This document shows positions 35,430 through 47,381 of a stretch of 64,000 nt of DNA, piece after piece (positions within the stretch are counted from its first letter, which is position 1; every line of letters starts with the position of its first letter). The position numbers were made by a program, and so were the translations under genes. Where the stretch lies: assembly GCA_047967505.1 (NCBI GenBank), contig CM106539.1, one strand, 5' to 3'. This DNA comes from Dipteris shenzhenensis (taxonomy: Eukaryota > Polypodiophyta > Polypodiopsida > Gleicheniales). The notes beneath the pieces are model-generated. The model had not been told where the DNA came from. It did no database searches and worked only from the letters and a program-made list of their open reading frames with translations.

Positions 35430-38400
35430 GTTACGTCAAGAGATAAGAAACTTACATGCACCATACATCCACATGATAACTCTCGCTCGCACTCGTTTAT
35501 TGTCTCTCCATCACGTTCGGCTTTACATAGAGCCAGTTGTAGCCAATCAAGTGACATGTGAGTAGGGAGAAGAGCCAGATCTCGTGGATATGGTTGTGAT
35601 CGCCTGTACATTACTCTAAATCTCGTCCTTGCATTTATTCTTTCTGCTTTGGCCACTTCATATCTCTCAATCCACTTCTACATCTCAGGGCTATTGAGGA
35701 TACAAAACTTATTGAATTTCTCCATTTGCTCTTTGCTCATCTTTCTTTCAATCCCTTTTCCTCGGGGAACCTCGCGAATGATGCGATCATCATCCTTGTT
35801 ATGCCAAGCTTGTGGCATATCGGTTTCCGTGGATGCAAGAAACTCTGTGATATATACTAATGACTCTTGCACAAGCCATCCCTCTACCATGCTTGCTTTC
35901 GGTCTTGCTCTTTGTCTTACAAATCCCTTTAAAGTTTTCATAAACCGCTCGAGAAAAAACATCCATTGACTATGAACGGTACCTGCTATAGCCACCTCAT
36001 CAACTATGTGCACAAGCAAGTGGACTTGAGTTGTCATAATGCTCAAGGGAAAGTGCTTCTCAAGCAAGCATACGGCTTCAATGGATTCCACTCTAGCCTT
36101 CTCGATGTTCGATATAGAGATCTCTTTTTGAGATATCCACCTATTTCACATGTCCATGTAAGATATTTTCATAATCAGTCTATAGATTAATCAGCTTAAA
36201 TTGAAGAAAATACATTCAATGTGATTTGATAGTAAGCATACCTCACAATACCACAGATCTTGAATATAGCATTTCTAACATCTTCTTGTAAGCACCCTTT
36301 TATTATAATTGGGAGGATGAACTATCAAAGCAACAATGAAGTCATGTCAACAATATAACATAATAATAATTACGCTAACGCATCATGATTATCACTACAC
36401 TAATTCTACTTAGAATACTTGTAAGACCTTGTGCCAATCATGGGACTTGAGCCCACTAAGCTTATTGTCCTTTGAAAATGCTCCTTTCAAGCAACGCATG
36501 TACCCTATCAGTGTTTGAAAAGAGGCAATGTCTGCCTTGACCGCTGCCTCTTCCCTCGTATAGAGGATCCATGTTGCTTTCGGGAGGACAACTTTTCCCG
36601 AAGCATGCACTTGGGGCCACAAACGAGACATCCTATTCATAGCACGCAAGTCTTCTCGCACTCCTCTCGAGTCCTTGGAACCAACCAAGTGTGCCCAAAT
36701 AGTAGCCCCCACATTCTTGAAGATATGCATGGGATCCAAGAGATGATTTATTTGTAACTGACCCCAATAAGGAAGCTCGTGAAAGATCGATAGTCTCTTC
36801 ATACCAGGAGGAGGTTCCTCTCCATTTGCCCTCCAAGCTTGAATCCCGTCACTTGCCTTCAAATATGATGGTGGTGGATCAAGCTGGCCTCCACGTACAA
36901 GATGATCGAGCAGAAGGTATCGAGCATGACCTTCATAAACATTTTTCCTCATATGTTTGGAGTAGCGTGCAAGCGATTTTAGAGCCGGTCCACAAACAAG
37001 ACAAGCATGGTACCCACTTGTAACAAGTCCTGCACGCGTGCATGAATGTGTTAGTACAAGACATGCATATGAAAGAGAGTCAAAAAAGCATAATCCCTCA
37101 TTGTACATGTAAAGACACAACCACGTACTTACGCACTCTCCATATCTTGGGTATTCATGCATGGTCCACATCAAGATACCCCTGACCAAAATATCATTGG
37201 TATGTCTAGGAGCTCTGGAAATATCAAAGACCTGCACTCCTCTCCATAATATCTGTAACTCCTCTATCAAAGGTGCCATGTACACATTCATGTTTTTTGC
37301 CTTGTACTTTCCTAGCACAAGTAGTGCAAGCATGAGGTGTCCCTTTTTTATTGTTAGCCATGGTGGGATATTGTAATTCACCATGACTATGGGCCATGTC
37401 GACCAAGATGTCGAGCGTAGCCTGAAGGGATTTACCCCGTCCATGGCTAGCCCAAGATGTAAGTTGCATGGCTCCCTCGCAAAGTACGGCCATTGATTAT
37501 CTATGTGCTTCCAAGTTGCACAATCTGCGGGAATCCTCAATGTGTCATCAGTGGACCGATGAGATGCATGCCATGTCATCAACTCCGCTATGGATTTGCA
37601 TCGGAACATGTGTTGTATTCTTGCAATGATGGGAAAGTGTCTCAAGACCTTTACCGATACCTGCTCACCCTGCAAGTCATCTCTATATCATTGTTCCCTA
37701 CACTTTGGATAACTAGCCAAATCTCCATGCTCATGACGAAAGAGAATACAATCATTACGGCAAGCATGGATGGTATCATAATCCATACCCACTATTGTTA
37801 GCATCTTTTTCGCTTCATCTCTTGATGCGGGCATGGTATTTGGTGCAGGCAACATCTTCTGGAGCAATCTATGACAATTCAAAACATACATAGGCTTTGA
37901 ACAATGATGATTTGGTATACACTATCCAAATGATTATTCTCAAAACAAACAATGTCCAAATAATGAGTCAAATTAATGCAAGAGCTAACCTCATTAAGGC
38001 TAAGACACTTGTATCCGACCACCCATACTTTACTTGTAGATTCAAGATTGAGAGACAAGAATGTAGTTTAGACATCCTAGCACCCTCATACAATTGTGTT
38101 GATTGCAACTCTTGCATTTTGACCTCAGACTCTGACATCACGTGTACATGGGATGTAGTGCCCCTAAAAATGGAATCCATCATGTCGACCATACCCTCGT
38201 CATCATCCGAGAGACTGTAGTCTTGTTGAAAGTGAGAAGGTATATGTGTACCCTCGTCACCCTCCTCATCCTGTTTTAAGATTTCATGTAAATATAAGAT
38301 CTTAGCTTGTATTTCCTGGTATACAATAAGACTGCAGACTTAAATAGCTTCGACTTACTGATGGTCCATCAACACGTGCAACAACAACAGTGGGTACTGG

Positions 38401-38570
38401 TTCCGGCTCCTCCCCATACATCCATAAGTGGCGCATATGATAATACGACATTGATGTCATACTTCTCGCTTGCAATGAGTGCAATGACAATATAACCTCT
38501 CCATAATCCACTTCGTGCTCCCGGGCATTGGCACATCATCGGATGAGCTTTCGCTGGTCCCTTCCATCTA
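35430..38570 (-). pseudogene. Second CACTA TNP2 transposase gene, 3'-truncated
   Basis: Read from high to low coordinates. The N-terminal part has VKYGWSDTSVLALMR (near 38,010) and, after an intron, MLPAPNTMPASRDEAKKML (37,840) and DCILFRHEHGDLASYPKC (37,710). The main block (37,675-36,410, 421 codons) has VLRHFPIIARIQHMFRCKSI, WHASHRSTDDTLRIPAD, LGLAMDGVNPFRLRS, SGYHACLVCGPALKS, INHLLDPMHIFKNV and SHDWHKVLQ, ending at a good donor (CAA|GTATTC). The DUF4218 exon is at 36,091-35,678 (HLLVHIVDEVAIAGTVHSQ) and the next segment at 35,656-35,423. The DUF4216 region and C-terminus are missing because the sequence stops about 140 bp before the end of the ParB-like gene. It is homologous to the gene at 16.5-19.8 kb but clearly diverged. 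Retained introns leave run-on segments inside the 421-codon frame. Confidence 0.85.
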
Positions 38571-38645
38571 CACTTATAAAATCACAACATAAGCATGAAG
38601 AAGAGATATTAACAGTTATAAAATAGCATCTATGAGATTTGTTTC

Positions 38646-38740
38646 ATGCTACTACAAAAAAAAGACTGTAAACGTCGCTATATAGTGATGGATAAGCGTC
38701 GCTATATAGCGACACTATGGGTTAAAACCCGAGACTCTCG
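38646..38740 (+). mobile_element. CACTA-like terminus with GTCGCTATATAG subterminal repeats
   Basis: CTACTACAAAAAAAAGACTG at 38,647 resembles a right-facing CACTA terminus with the first base changed. It is followed by CGTCGCTATATAGTG and CGTCGCTATATAGCGAC, the same subterminal palindrome as at 21,560-21,690. It lies about 70 bp beyond the 5' end of the minus-strand TNP2 gene but points away from it, so it probably starts another element running right. Confidence 0.5.
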
Positions 38741-39229
38741 TCGCACGGCGCCTTCTTTATCCTCTTCTCCTAATCTCTCAAGCAAGCAAGCCAATCTCTC
38801 CTCCCACCTATTTTCGATGACCTCCCACCGATTTTCAGCAACCTCCCACTCTATTCCCCACTCCTCACCCTTCTCCTAGCTCTTATACTCCCTCTCTACC
38901 CTTTTCCCTCTTTCTTTTCTTGGAAGGAAGTTCTTCAAGAGGTGAGTTTGCTTCAACAATGTAGGTTGTTTGTTTGTTAGCTTTAGTTTTGTGAGTGCTT
39001 CTCCTTGTATTGCTAAACCTGTAAACTAGTGTTCATGCTTGTTTTCAAAGGATTGAAACAAAAAACGAGATTCCAAGAAAGAAAGAAGACTCACCTCTTT
39101 TTTCTATATTTCTCTTCCTTCTCTTTCTCCTTGTCTCCTCAATCTCCTCCTTTCCTTGTCTCCTCAATCTCCTCCTTTCAAGAGTTACTTTTGTAATCTC
39201 CTCCTTCCTCTAACATCTTATTTGAAAAA

Positions 39230-39292
39230 ATGGGTCGTTTCCTGTCTTTTGTAGGGCCAGTCCACAACACCGAGCAGGATGTACTATTTCAG
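39230..39292 (+). other. Candidate small first coding exon
   Basis: ATG at 39,230 opens 21 codons (MGRFLSFVGPVHNTEQDVLF then Gln) ending at a strong donor CAG|GTAAGT, after a CT-rich leader typical of plant 5' UTRs (38,750-39,220). A possible acceptor CTGCAG lies 60 bp on, followed by the Ser-rich SGLSTSSSDGRRNP in one frame, but that frame does not join cleanly. It could be the first exon of the CACTA element that begins at 38,646. Confidence 0.25.
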
Positions 39293-39479
39293 GTAAGTGC
39301 TTCCTCTTTTTTCCATTTATTATTTTTGTTATTTGCATTGGCCTGCAGCTAGCGGCTTAAGCACTAGCTCGAGTGATGGGCGTAGGAACCCTCTCTTCCC
39401 CTCAAACTCTTTCCTTCTTCCCTCCTTCAATCTATTCCCTCCTCTTTTTCCCTCCTTCCTTTTCCTCTTCTTCACTCTT

Positions 39480-39666
39480 TCTTTCCCTCTTTTTCCCTCT
39501 TATTCTCTATTTCCCCCTTCTCTTATGCTCATGCATAAGCATAAGCATGAGCTTATGCTTATGCTTATGCTTAAGCATAAGCATGAGCATAAGAAACTGA
39601 GACATATGCTCATGCTTATGCTTATGTATGAGCGTAAGCAAAGTAGACATATGCTCATGCATAAGC
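39480..39666 (+). repeat. Palindrome plus polypyrimidine satellite, right array part 1
   Basis: Same composite unit as at 23.6-24.7 kb in the opposite orientation: CCCTCTTATTCTCTATTTCC then ATGCTCATGCATAAGCATAAGC. It is interrupted at 39,667 by a copia element and resumes at 45,147. The last five bases TAAGC (39,662-39,666) are the target-site duplication. Confidence 0.9.
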
Positions 39667-39965
39667 TGTTGAGATATCAAGCTCTACCCCCGATATATCT
39701 CCTGGATGACTATCATTTATGTCACCACCTATGTTAGTTGTACTCGTGGTGTAGTTAGACTACCACCTATGTTTTTGGTTTGGGTTCACATATGAACCAC
39801 GTATTCTAGGGTTTGACATATAGGGTATTTCTCTCTTCTATTGTATTGTTGTTGTGTGCAAAAGTGAAAAAAAGGCTTCACCCTCCAACCTTGTGTCCTC
39901 TCTCTTTTGTGTGTTGTGAAGAAAGCTGAACTTGAGTCTCCTATCTCTCTCCCTTATTCTTTACA
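39667..39965 (+). repeat. 5' LTR of the young copia element
   Basis: 299 bp, starts TGTTGAGATATC and ends TTATTCTTTACA. It differs from the 3' LTR at two sites (CACCACC/CACCGCC and CCACCTATG/CCACGTATG). A TATAGGG word about 150 bp in may be the promoter core. Confidence 0.95.
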
Positions 39966-40543
39966 TGGTATCAGAGCCTTGTTCGTGGTAAGGAGCTCAA
40001 GAAAGCAAGCCAAGTTTGTGGTGTCCTGGTAAGAGGACCAGTGTTGCTTTCCTATTTCGAGTTTGGGAGCAAATCTCTACAGGTAGCATAGCAAGAAGTG
40101 CAAGAGTGCACTGTTTCAGATTGAGAGGCCCTTCGCGGTGTGGCGAGAGCGCAGTATATGCTGCGGGTAAGAGCAAAGCCCTTGGTGACTTTATTTTTTG
40201 GATTTGAGGCCGTTTCGGGGCCCGTTTTGAAGGCAGAAGTTCTTCGCAGACACTCAGAAAAAGGCCCTATTTTTCGCTGTGCGACCACTGCGCGGCTAGT
40301 CGGTGGAAAGGTGCCACAGAAATTGCATCGTATGCCTGTGTGCAGAGATATTGGGAGTTGCAGATTCATGCCTGTAGCCTGTTGATGCAAAATCGTCACT
40401 AGGAAGTGACTGTGTGGTGAAATACCACTTTCGTCAGTGTTGCAGATCTGCCCCTGTGAGGCTTTTTGCAGAAGTTTTGCTATTTGCCCTTGTGAGGCAT
40501 TTGCTGTGTTTACAGGTTGCTGTTGCAATTCGTGATTTGTAAA

Positions 40544-43500
40544 ATGTTTGAGAATCTATCTACCATTGTCAGTGAGAAGCTTGACAAGAACAACTTCCAA
40601 GCATGGAAGTTCAGGATGACAAACTTCCTTATGGGAAAGGGAGTTTGGGAGTACATCAGTGGTAAAACTGCAGAACCAGTTTTGGGTGCTGCTCCCACTC
40701 CTGCTGAATTGAAGGCCTTTAAAGAATGGCATGAAAAAGCCAGAAAATGCTTGTATTGGCTGTCTGTTAGCATTTCAGATTCTATGATTGTGCATATACA
40801 GGATGTAGAGACGCCTAAGGAGGCATGGGATACATTGGTGAAACTGTATAGCACAAATACCAAAGCACGAAAGATGCAGCTAAAGCAAGAGTTACACAAT
40901 GTGCAAAGGAAAAATCTGAATATAAATGAGTATTCCTTGAAGGTGAAAGGCCTTGCAGATTCTCTTGCCTCCATTGGAGCACCTGTTGATGATGAGGACT
41001 TACTGTCCGTGACCTTGAATGGTCTTGGGAAAGATTATGCACAGTTTCGGACATCCATTGGAGTCCGTGAAACATTTCCTGATTTTTAGGAACTTATTGC
41101 TCTCTTGCTGAGTGAAGAGCAAAGGAATGGTGGTTCAGCCACCTCAACTTCTCAAGAGACTGCTTTCTACTCGAATACAGGTAGAGGCAGGGGTAGAGGA
41201 AGAGGCCGTTTTGGTGGCCGTGCAGGAAATCAGAACCAACAGCAACAACAGGAAAACCAGTCCTATGGAGGAGGATGTGGTAGTTCTAGAGGCAGGGGGA
41301 GCCAAAGAGGCCGTGGTTCATGGCAAAGGAACCAGCAAGTAAATAGCAGTACAGAATGCTATTATTGTGGAAAGCCTGGACACAAGGAGAATACATGCTA
41401 TAAAAAGCAGAATGACATCAAAAGTGGGAAGTTGCAGCAAAGCAACTATGCATCATCAAGTGGGCATGGTGACGACAGAAATGAGCACCTTTTTGTGATG
41501 CAGCATATGGTTAACTCCATGTCAGGAGATGCTGCAGCTTGCAATGATGTTTGGTATGTTGATTCAGGTGCCTCTAACCACATGACCAGTCATGGTGAGT
41601 GGTTTCATGATGTTAGAAATTTGGATAAGCCAGGTTATGTTGAAACAGGTGATGATACTGCGCACCCAATTACGCAGGTTGGTAAAGTGCCATTGGCTAT
41701 GCAGGATGGCAAAACAAAGTACTTGACAGATGTACTTCATGTTCCAAAAATCACTAAGAACCTGGTTTTAGTTGGCCAGATGGTTGAGCAAGGTCTGCAG
41801 GTTAGATTTAATCCTGATGGATGCTTTGTTGAGGACTTGAAAAATAAGTGCCGCTTGGTTGCAAAAGGCAACAAAAATGGCAGAATGTTCACCTTGGATG
41901 TTGATATGCCTGAGGTGAAAGCTGCTATGTTTGCGCATGGGAGAGGTGTCATTGCAGATATTGAGATATGGCACAAGTGCATTGGGCACGTGAATATACA
42001 AAGGCTGAAATCTATGCAAACGAAAAACATTGTTGCAGGTTTGCCTAAATTCAGAGTTGAGGGAATGCAAAAGGTATGTGAAGCATGCCAAATGGGTAAG
42101 CAGGCCAGACATGCATTTCCCAAAAATGCTAAGGTGAGCAGAAGACCTTTGGAAGTGATCCATTCAGATGTTTGGACAACCAAAGCTGCTTCTATTGGTG
42201 GATGCCATTATTATGTGACGTTTATTGATGACTACACTAGGAAGGTGTGGATTTATTTTATGAAGCACAAAAGTGAAGTGTTCAGCCATTTCAAGGCTTT
42301 TAAGGCCATGGTTGAAAAAGAGAAAGGTGTGCATATTAAAGTGCTAAGATCTGATGGAGGGGGAGAGTATTTTTCAGAAGAATTTTGTGAATATCTGAAA
42401 GAACAGGGAATTCAAAGGAAGTACTCATGCAGGTCTACCCCTCAGCAGAATGGGGTTGCAGAAAGGAAGAACAGGCATATTGCAGAAGTAAGACGGGCGA
42501 TCCTAAATGAGAAAAACATGCCTAATTATTTTTGGGCTGAAGCAGTAGCAACTGCTGTCTATATTATGAATAGAACCCCCACTGCAGCTGTCCATGGCAT
42601 GACGCCTGAAGAAATGTATACAGGCCAAAAACCAGATATTTCTCACTTGAAGGTATTTGGTTGCATAGCTTATGTTCATGTTCCTGATGAGAAGAGAACA
42701 AAGCTGGATCCAAAGGCAAAAAAATGCATCTTTATTGGATATGCTCTGCACCAGAAAGGGTATCGCTGTTATAACCCTTCCACCCGCAAAATGCAAGTGA
42801 GCAGAGATGTTGTTTTTGATGAAATGAGCAGTTGGTATGCACCAACTGTTATGGTAGGAGATGCAGATGCAGGAAATGGGAATGCTGCAATAAATGCAGA
42901 GCAGCAATCTCAAGCCTTGAGTGGACCCAGAGAGTCCTCTACTAGTGGATCTAATGCATGGATAGGGAGATTGAGATCTAGTGAATCGTCACATGGCAGT
43001 CCTGATAGTGTTGTGCAGGTATCACATAAGGGAAAAGAAAAAGTAGACCATGCTCCAGTGTTTGATGTGTCTGCTGGTAGCTCTCATGTTGATGGAGAGT
43101 CAAGTGGCTCTGAAATGAGCCTTGATGAGGAACTTGGGATTCCTTCTATTGTTACACCTGGTGCAAGGAAAAGCAGGCATGATTTAAAGACTCCTGCAAC
43201 TGATCCAGCTGTACGGAGGTCCACTCGTATTAAGTATCCAGTTGACAGGCTGAGATATGATGGGTATACAGCACATCACTATGCTTATATGGTCAAGGTT
43301 CTAGAGGAGCCAGAGCCCACATGTTTTGAGGATGCAGCAGGGCATAAAAATTGGGAAACAGCTATGGATGAAGAGATGGCTACCTTGGATGCAAACCACA
43401 CTTGGGATTTGATGCCTTTGCCTCATGATAAGAAGGCTATTGGCTACAAGTGGGTTTACAAAGTAAAGCACAATGCTGATGGGTCTGTTAGCAGGTACAA

Positions 43501-44890
43501 GGCAAGATTGGTTGCCAAAGGTTTTGCGTAGACATATGGAATTGACTATGAGGAAACTTTCAGCCCAGTTGCAAGGATGGCAACCGTGAGAGCAGTAATT
43601 GCTATGGCTGCTGCAAAGGGATGGTCTTTGCATCAGATGGATGTGAAAAATGCCTTCTTGCATGGTGATTTGCAGGAAGAGTTTTATATGATGCAGCCAG
43701 AAGGTTATGAGGATAATTCACACCCCGATTTTGTATGCAGAGGTTGCGCAAAGCCTTGTATGGCTTAAAACAGGTGCCGAGGGCATGGTCAGACAAGATA
43801 GGGCAATATCTTGTCACTATTGGATTTCAGATTTCCAATTCAGATTTTTCACTTTATGTGAAAAGGACAAACAGAGGGATTGTGCTTATAGTCATCTATG
43901 TTGATGACTTGATTATTACAGGTGATAGTGATGCAGACATTAATGAAGTGAAGCTGCTGTTGAAGCAGAAATTTGAGATGAAGGATTTGGGAGAGCTGCG
44001 TTACTTCTTGGGCATTGAGGTTATTAGATCCCCGAGTGGGATATGGCTGTTGCAAAGGCAATACAATTTGGACATGCTGTCCAAATATGGGATGACAGGC
44101 TGTAAGCCTATCTCTGTTCCATTGGAGCAGAATGTGAAGCTCAGGTGAGCTTCTTGAAGATATTACTATGTACAGGCGCATAGTAGGTAGCTTGATTTAC
44201 ATGACTATAACCAGACCAGATTTGAGCTATGCTGTGGGGCTGGTGAGTCAGTTTATGCAGGCATCGAGGAAGCCACATTTGGATGCGGCTAGGCGCATAC
44301 TGCGGTATGTGAAGTCCACATTGCATTATGGACTGTTTTATGAAGCTGGGTGTGCATTACAGGTACATGGATACACAGATGCTGACTGGGCTGGTAGTGT
44401 CTCAGATAGGAGATCTACTAGTGGTTTTATGTTTTTCCTTGGGAGTGGTGCCATCAGTTGGAGCAGCAAGAAGCAGCCAACAGTTGCCTTGTCGAGCACA
44501 GAGGCTGAGTACAGGGGTGCAGCAATGGCTGCATGTGAGGTAGCTTGGTTACGGAAGCTACTTGCAGATATGGGACAGTCAATTCATGCAGCAGTTGTCA
44601 TTCATTGTGACAACATTAGCAGCATCATGCTTGCTAATAACCCAGTTTATCATGCTAGAACGAAGCACATTGAGGTGCATTATCACTTTGTGAGAGAGAA
44701 GGTTCTAGCTGGTGAGATTGATCTTGTCTATGTCAGCATTGAGGAGCAGGTGGCTGATATTTTTACGAAGGCATTGGGTACCGAGAAGCTTCACAGATTT
44801 AGGAGCTTGCTTGGTGTACGTGAGATGGATTTGAGCTTGAGGGGGAGTGTTGAGATATCAAGCTCTACCCCCGATATATCTCCTGGATGA
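40544..44890 (+). pseudogene. Copia gag-pol polyprotein, nearly intact
   Basis: Gag starts MFENLSTIVSEKLDKNNF and has the UBN2-type core (NFQAWKFRMTNFL, AWDTLVKLYS), then an Arg/Gly-rich linker and the zinc knuckle CYYCGKPGHKENTC (41,360). Protease: WYVDSGASNHMT (41,552). Integrase: HKCIGHVNIQRLKSM...CEACQMGKQ, then DVWTTKAA, FIDDYTRKVWIYF, LRSDGGGEYFSEEF and [62 protein letters not shown] and VIYVDDLIITG (43,900). RNase H: GYTDADWAGSVSDRRSTSG, ALSSTEAEYRG and ARTKHIEVHYHF. Lesions: TAG at 41,087 and at 43,529 (family has Gln in KGFAQTYG), a two-base frameshift near 43,740 (AG duplication) and a frameshift near 44,140. The final codons run into the 3' LTR. Confidence 0.95.
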
Positions 44891-45146
44891 CTATCATTTA
44901 TGTCACCGCCTATGTTAGTTGTACTCGTGGTGTAGTTAGACTACCACGTATGTTTTTGGTTTGGGTTCACATATGAACCACGTATTCTAGGGTTTGACAT
45001 ATAGGGTATTTCTCTCTTCTATTGTATTGTTGTTGTGTGCAAAAGTGAAAAAAAGGCTTCACCCTCCAACCTTGTGTCCTCTCTCTTTTGTGTGTTGTGA
45101 AGAAAGCTGAACTTGAGTCTCCTATCTCTCTCCCTTATTCTTTACA
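44848..45146 (+). repeat. 3' LTR of the young copia element
   Basis: 299 bp, 297 identical to the 5' LTR. It is preceded directly by the polypurine tract and followed by the duplicated target TAAGC. Confidence 0.95.
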
Positions 45147-46870
45147 TAAGCATGAGCATATGTCTCTTTTTTCCCCCTTCTCTTATTCTCTATTTCCCCC
45201 TTCTCGCTTTCCTTTCCCCTTTCCTTTCCCTCTTATTCTCTATTTCCCTCTTCTCTTATTCTCTCTTTCCCCCTTCTCGCTTTCCTTTCCCCTTTCCTTT
45301 CCCTCTTATTCTCTATTTCCCCCTTCTCTTATGCTCATGCATAAGCATAATCATGAGCTTATGCTTATGCTTAAGCATAAGCATGAGCATAAGAAAATGA
45401 GACATATGCTCATGCTTATGCTTATGCATGAGCATAAGCGAAGTAGACATATGCTCATGCATAAGCATGAACATATGTCTCTTTTTTCCCCCTTCTCGTA
45501 TTCTCTCTTTCCCCTTTCTCACTTTCCTTTCCCCTTTCCTTTCCCTCTTATTCTCTATTTCCCCCTTCTCTTATTCTCTCTTTCCTTTCCTTTCCTTTCC
45601 CCTTTCCTTTCCCTCTTATTCTCTATTTCCCCCTTCTCTTATTCTCTCTTTCCTTTCCTTTCCTTTCCCCTTTCCTTTCCCTCTTATTCTCTCTTTCCCC
45701 CTTCTCGCTTTCCTTTCCCCTTTCCTTTCCCTCTTATTCTCTATTTCCCCCTTCTCTTATTCTCTCTTTCCCCCTTCTCTCTTTCCCCCTTCTCGCTTTC
45801 CTTTCCCCTTTCCTTTCCCTCTTATTCTCTATTTCCCCCTTCTCTTATGCTCATGTATGCTTATGCTTATGCTTATGCTTAAGCATAAGCATGAGCATAA
45901 GAAAATGAGACATATATGCATGAGCATATGTCAATTTTTTCCCCCTTCTCTTATTCTCTCTTTTCCCTTTCTCGCTTTCCTTTCCCCTTTCCTTTCCCTC
46001 TTATTCTCTATTTCCCCCTTCTCTTATTCTCTCTTTCCTTTCCTTTCCTTTCCCCTTTCCTTTCCCTCTTATTCTCTATTTTCCCCTTCTCACTTTCCTT
46101 TCCCCTTTCCTTCCCTCTTATTCTCTATTTCCCCCTTCTCCTATGCTCATGCATAAGCATAAGCATGAGCTTATGCTCAAGCTTAAGAAAAGGAGACATA
46201 TGCTCATGCTTATGCTTATGCATGAGCATAAGCGAAGTAGACATATGCTCATGCATAAGCATGAGCATATGTCTCTTTTTTCCCCCTTCTCTTATTCTCT
46301 ATTTCCCCCTTCTCGCTTTCCTTTCCCCTTTCCTTTCCCTCTTATTCTCTCTTTCCCCCTTCTCTTATTCTCTCTTTCCCCCTTCTCTCTTTCCCCCTTC
46401 TCGCTTTCCTTTCCCCTTTCCTTTCCCTCTTATTCTCTATTTCCCCCTTCTCTTATGCTCATGCATAAGCATAAGCATGAGCTTATGCTTATGCTTATGC
46501 TTAAGCATAAGCATGAGCATAAGAAAATGAGACATATGCTCATGCTTATGCTTATGCATGAGCATAAGCGAAGTAGACTTATGCTCATGCATAAGCATGA
46601 GCATATGTCTCTTTTTTCCCCCTTCTCTTATTCTCTCTTTCCCCTTTCTCGCTTTCCGTTCCCCTTTCCTTTCCCTCTTATTCTCTATTTTCCCCTTCCC
46701 TTATTCTCTCTTTCCCCCTTCTCGCTTTCCTTTCCCCTTTCCTTTCCCTCTTATTCTCTATTTTCCCCTTCTCGCTTTCCTTTCCCCTTTCCTTTCCCTC
46801 TTATTCTCTATTTCCCCCTTCTCTTATACTCATGCATAAGCACAAGCATGAGCGTATGCGTATGCTTATG
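45147..46870 (+). repeat. Palindrome plus polypyrimidine satellite, right array part 2
   Basis: Roughly five higher-order units of about 320-460 bp. Each starts CTTTTTTCCCCCTTCTC, continues with CTTTCCTTTCCCCTTTCC and TCTTATTCTCTATTTCCCCC blocks, and ends in long dyads of ATGCTCATGC and GCATAAGCATGAGCATATG. Starts are near 45,164, 45,480, 45,937, 46,276 and 46,614. Every long open frame across it is low complexity and not credible as protein. Confidence 0.9.
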
Positions 46871-46954
46871 CTTATGCGTATGTTGTTTCGTATGCATCGA
46901 AACCACAAAGAAAAGCCAATTTATAGATGTTGCATTAGGAAGATTCATTGGAGT

Positions 46955-47260
46955 AAATTAAATTGGAGTACTGATATATGCAATCGGATTGTTATAGATC
47001 TTTGACATCCATCATATAAATGTGGTCTTCAAAAACAAAATTAAACTTGCAACAACTGTCAATTTTTATTTGGTATATTAGATGTATAAATTAATGTCAA
47101 ATGCTTATGTTTCTATGTTGATAAATTGCAGTATTGACATATGCAATAGGATTATGGTAGAGCTTTGACATCCATCATATAAATGTGGTGTTCAAAAACA
47201 CCGTTCCATCACAATAGAGCTCATGAAACTCTCCATCACAATAGAGCTCATGAAACTCAG
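46955..47260. repeat. Direct duplications beside the right satellite
   Basis: An imperfect duplication of about 80 bp (TTTGACATCCATCATATAAATGTGG core at 47,002 and 47,164, with similar flanks) is followed by a perfect 27-bp tandem duplication (CCATCACAATAGAGCTCATG and 7 more bases, 47,206-47,259). The second 80-bp copy ends in a hairpin GGTGTTCAAAAACACC (47,187-47,202) that also occurs at 25,108-25,123 beside the left satellite. Confidence 0.65.
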
Positions 47261-47381
47261 AGACGTGGTCTTGATAAAAACCTTTTTTTAAATTGCTTTC
47301 TTGTACTAAATATAATCAAAACCATTGACACATAGCCAACTTTTCACCACATTGTTTAACATAATCATTAACAATTCCATA

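Larger units (their letters stand above)
39667..45146 (+). mobile_element. Complete young Ty1/copia retrotransposon inserted in satellite
   Basis: The 5,480-bp element is bounded by two 299-bp LTRs (TGTTGAGATATC...CTTTACA) that differ at only two positions. The target-site duplication TAAGC is at 39,662-39,666 and 45,147-45,151. The primer-binding site TGGTATCAGAGCC (initiator tRNA-Met type) starts at 39,966 and the polypurine tract GAGGGGGAGTG lies at 44,839-44,849, ending at the 3' LTR. All copia domains are present in the order gag, protease, integrase, RT, RNase H. High LTR identity implies a recent insertion, yet the coding frame already has two nonsense codons and two frameshifts. Confidence 0.97.

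Noticed and set aside
41737-42183. Minus-strand frames inside copia polyproteins (also at 40,510-40,974, 42,503-42,913 and 43,301-43,663)
   Set aside because: They are antisense shadows of well-supported copia domains.
45088-46961. Long open frames of 204-272 codons
   Set aside because: Pure translations of the polypyrimidine/palindrome satellite, with no start context, splice structure or domain.
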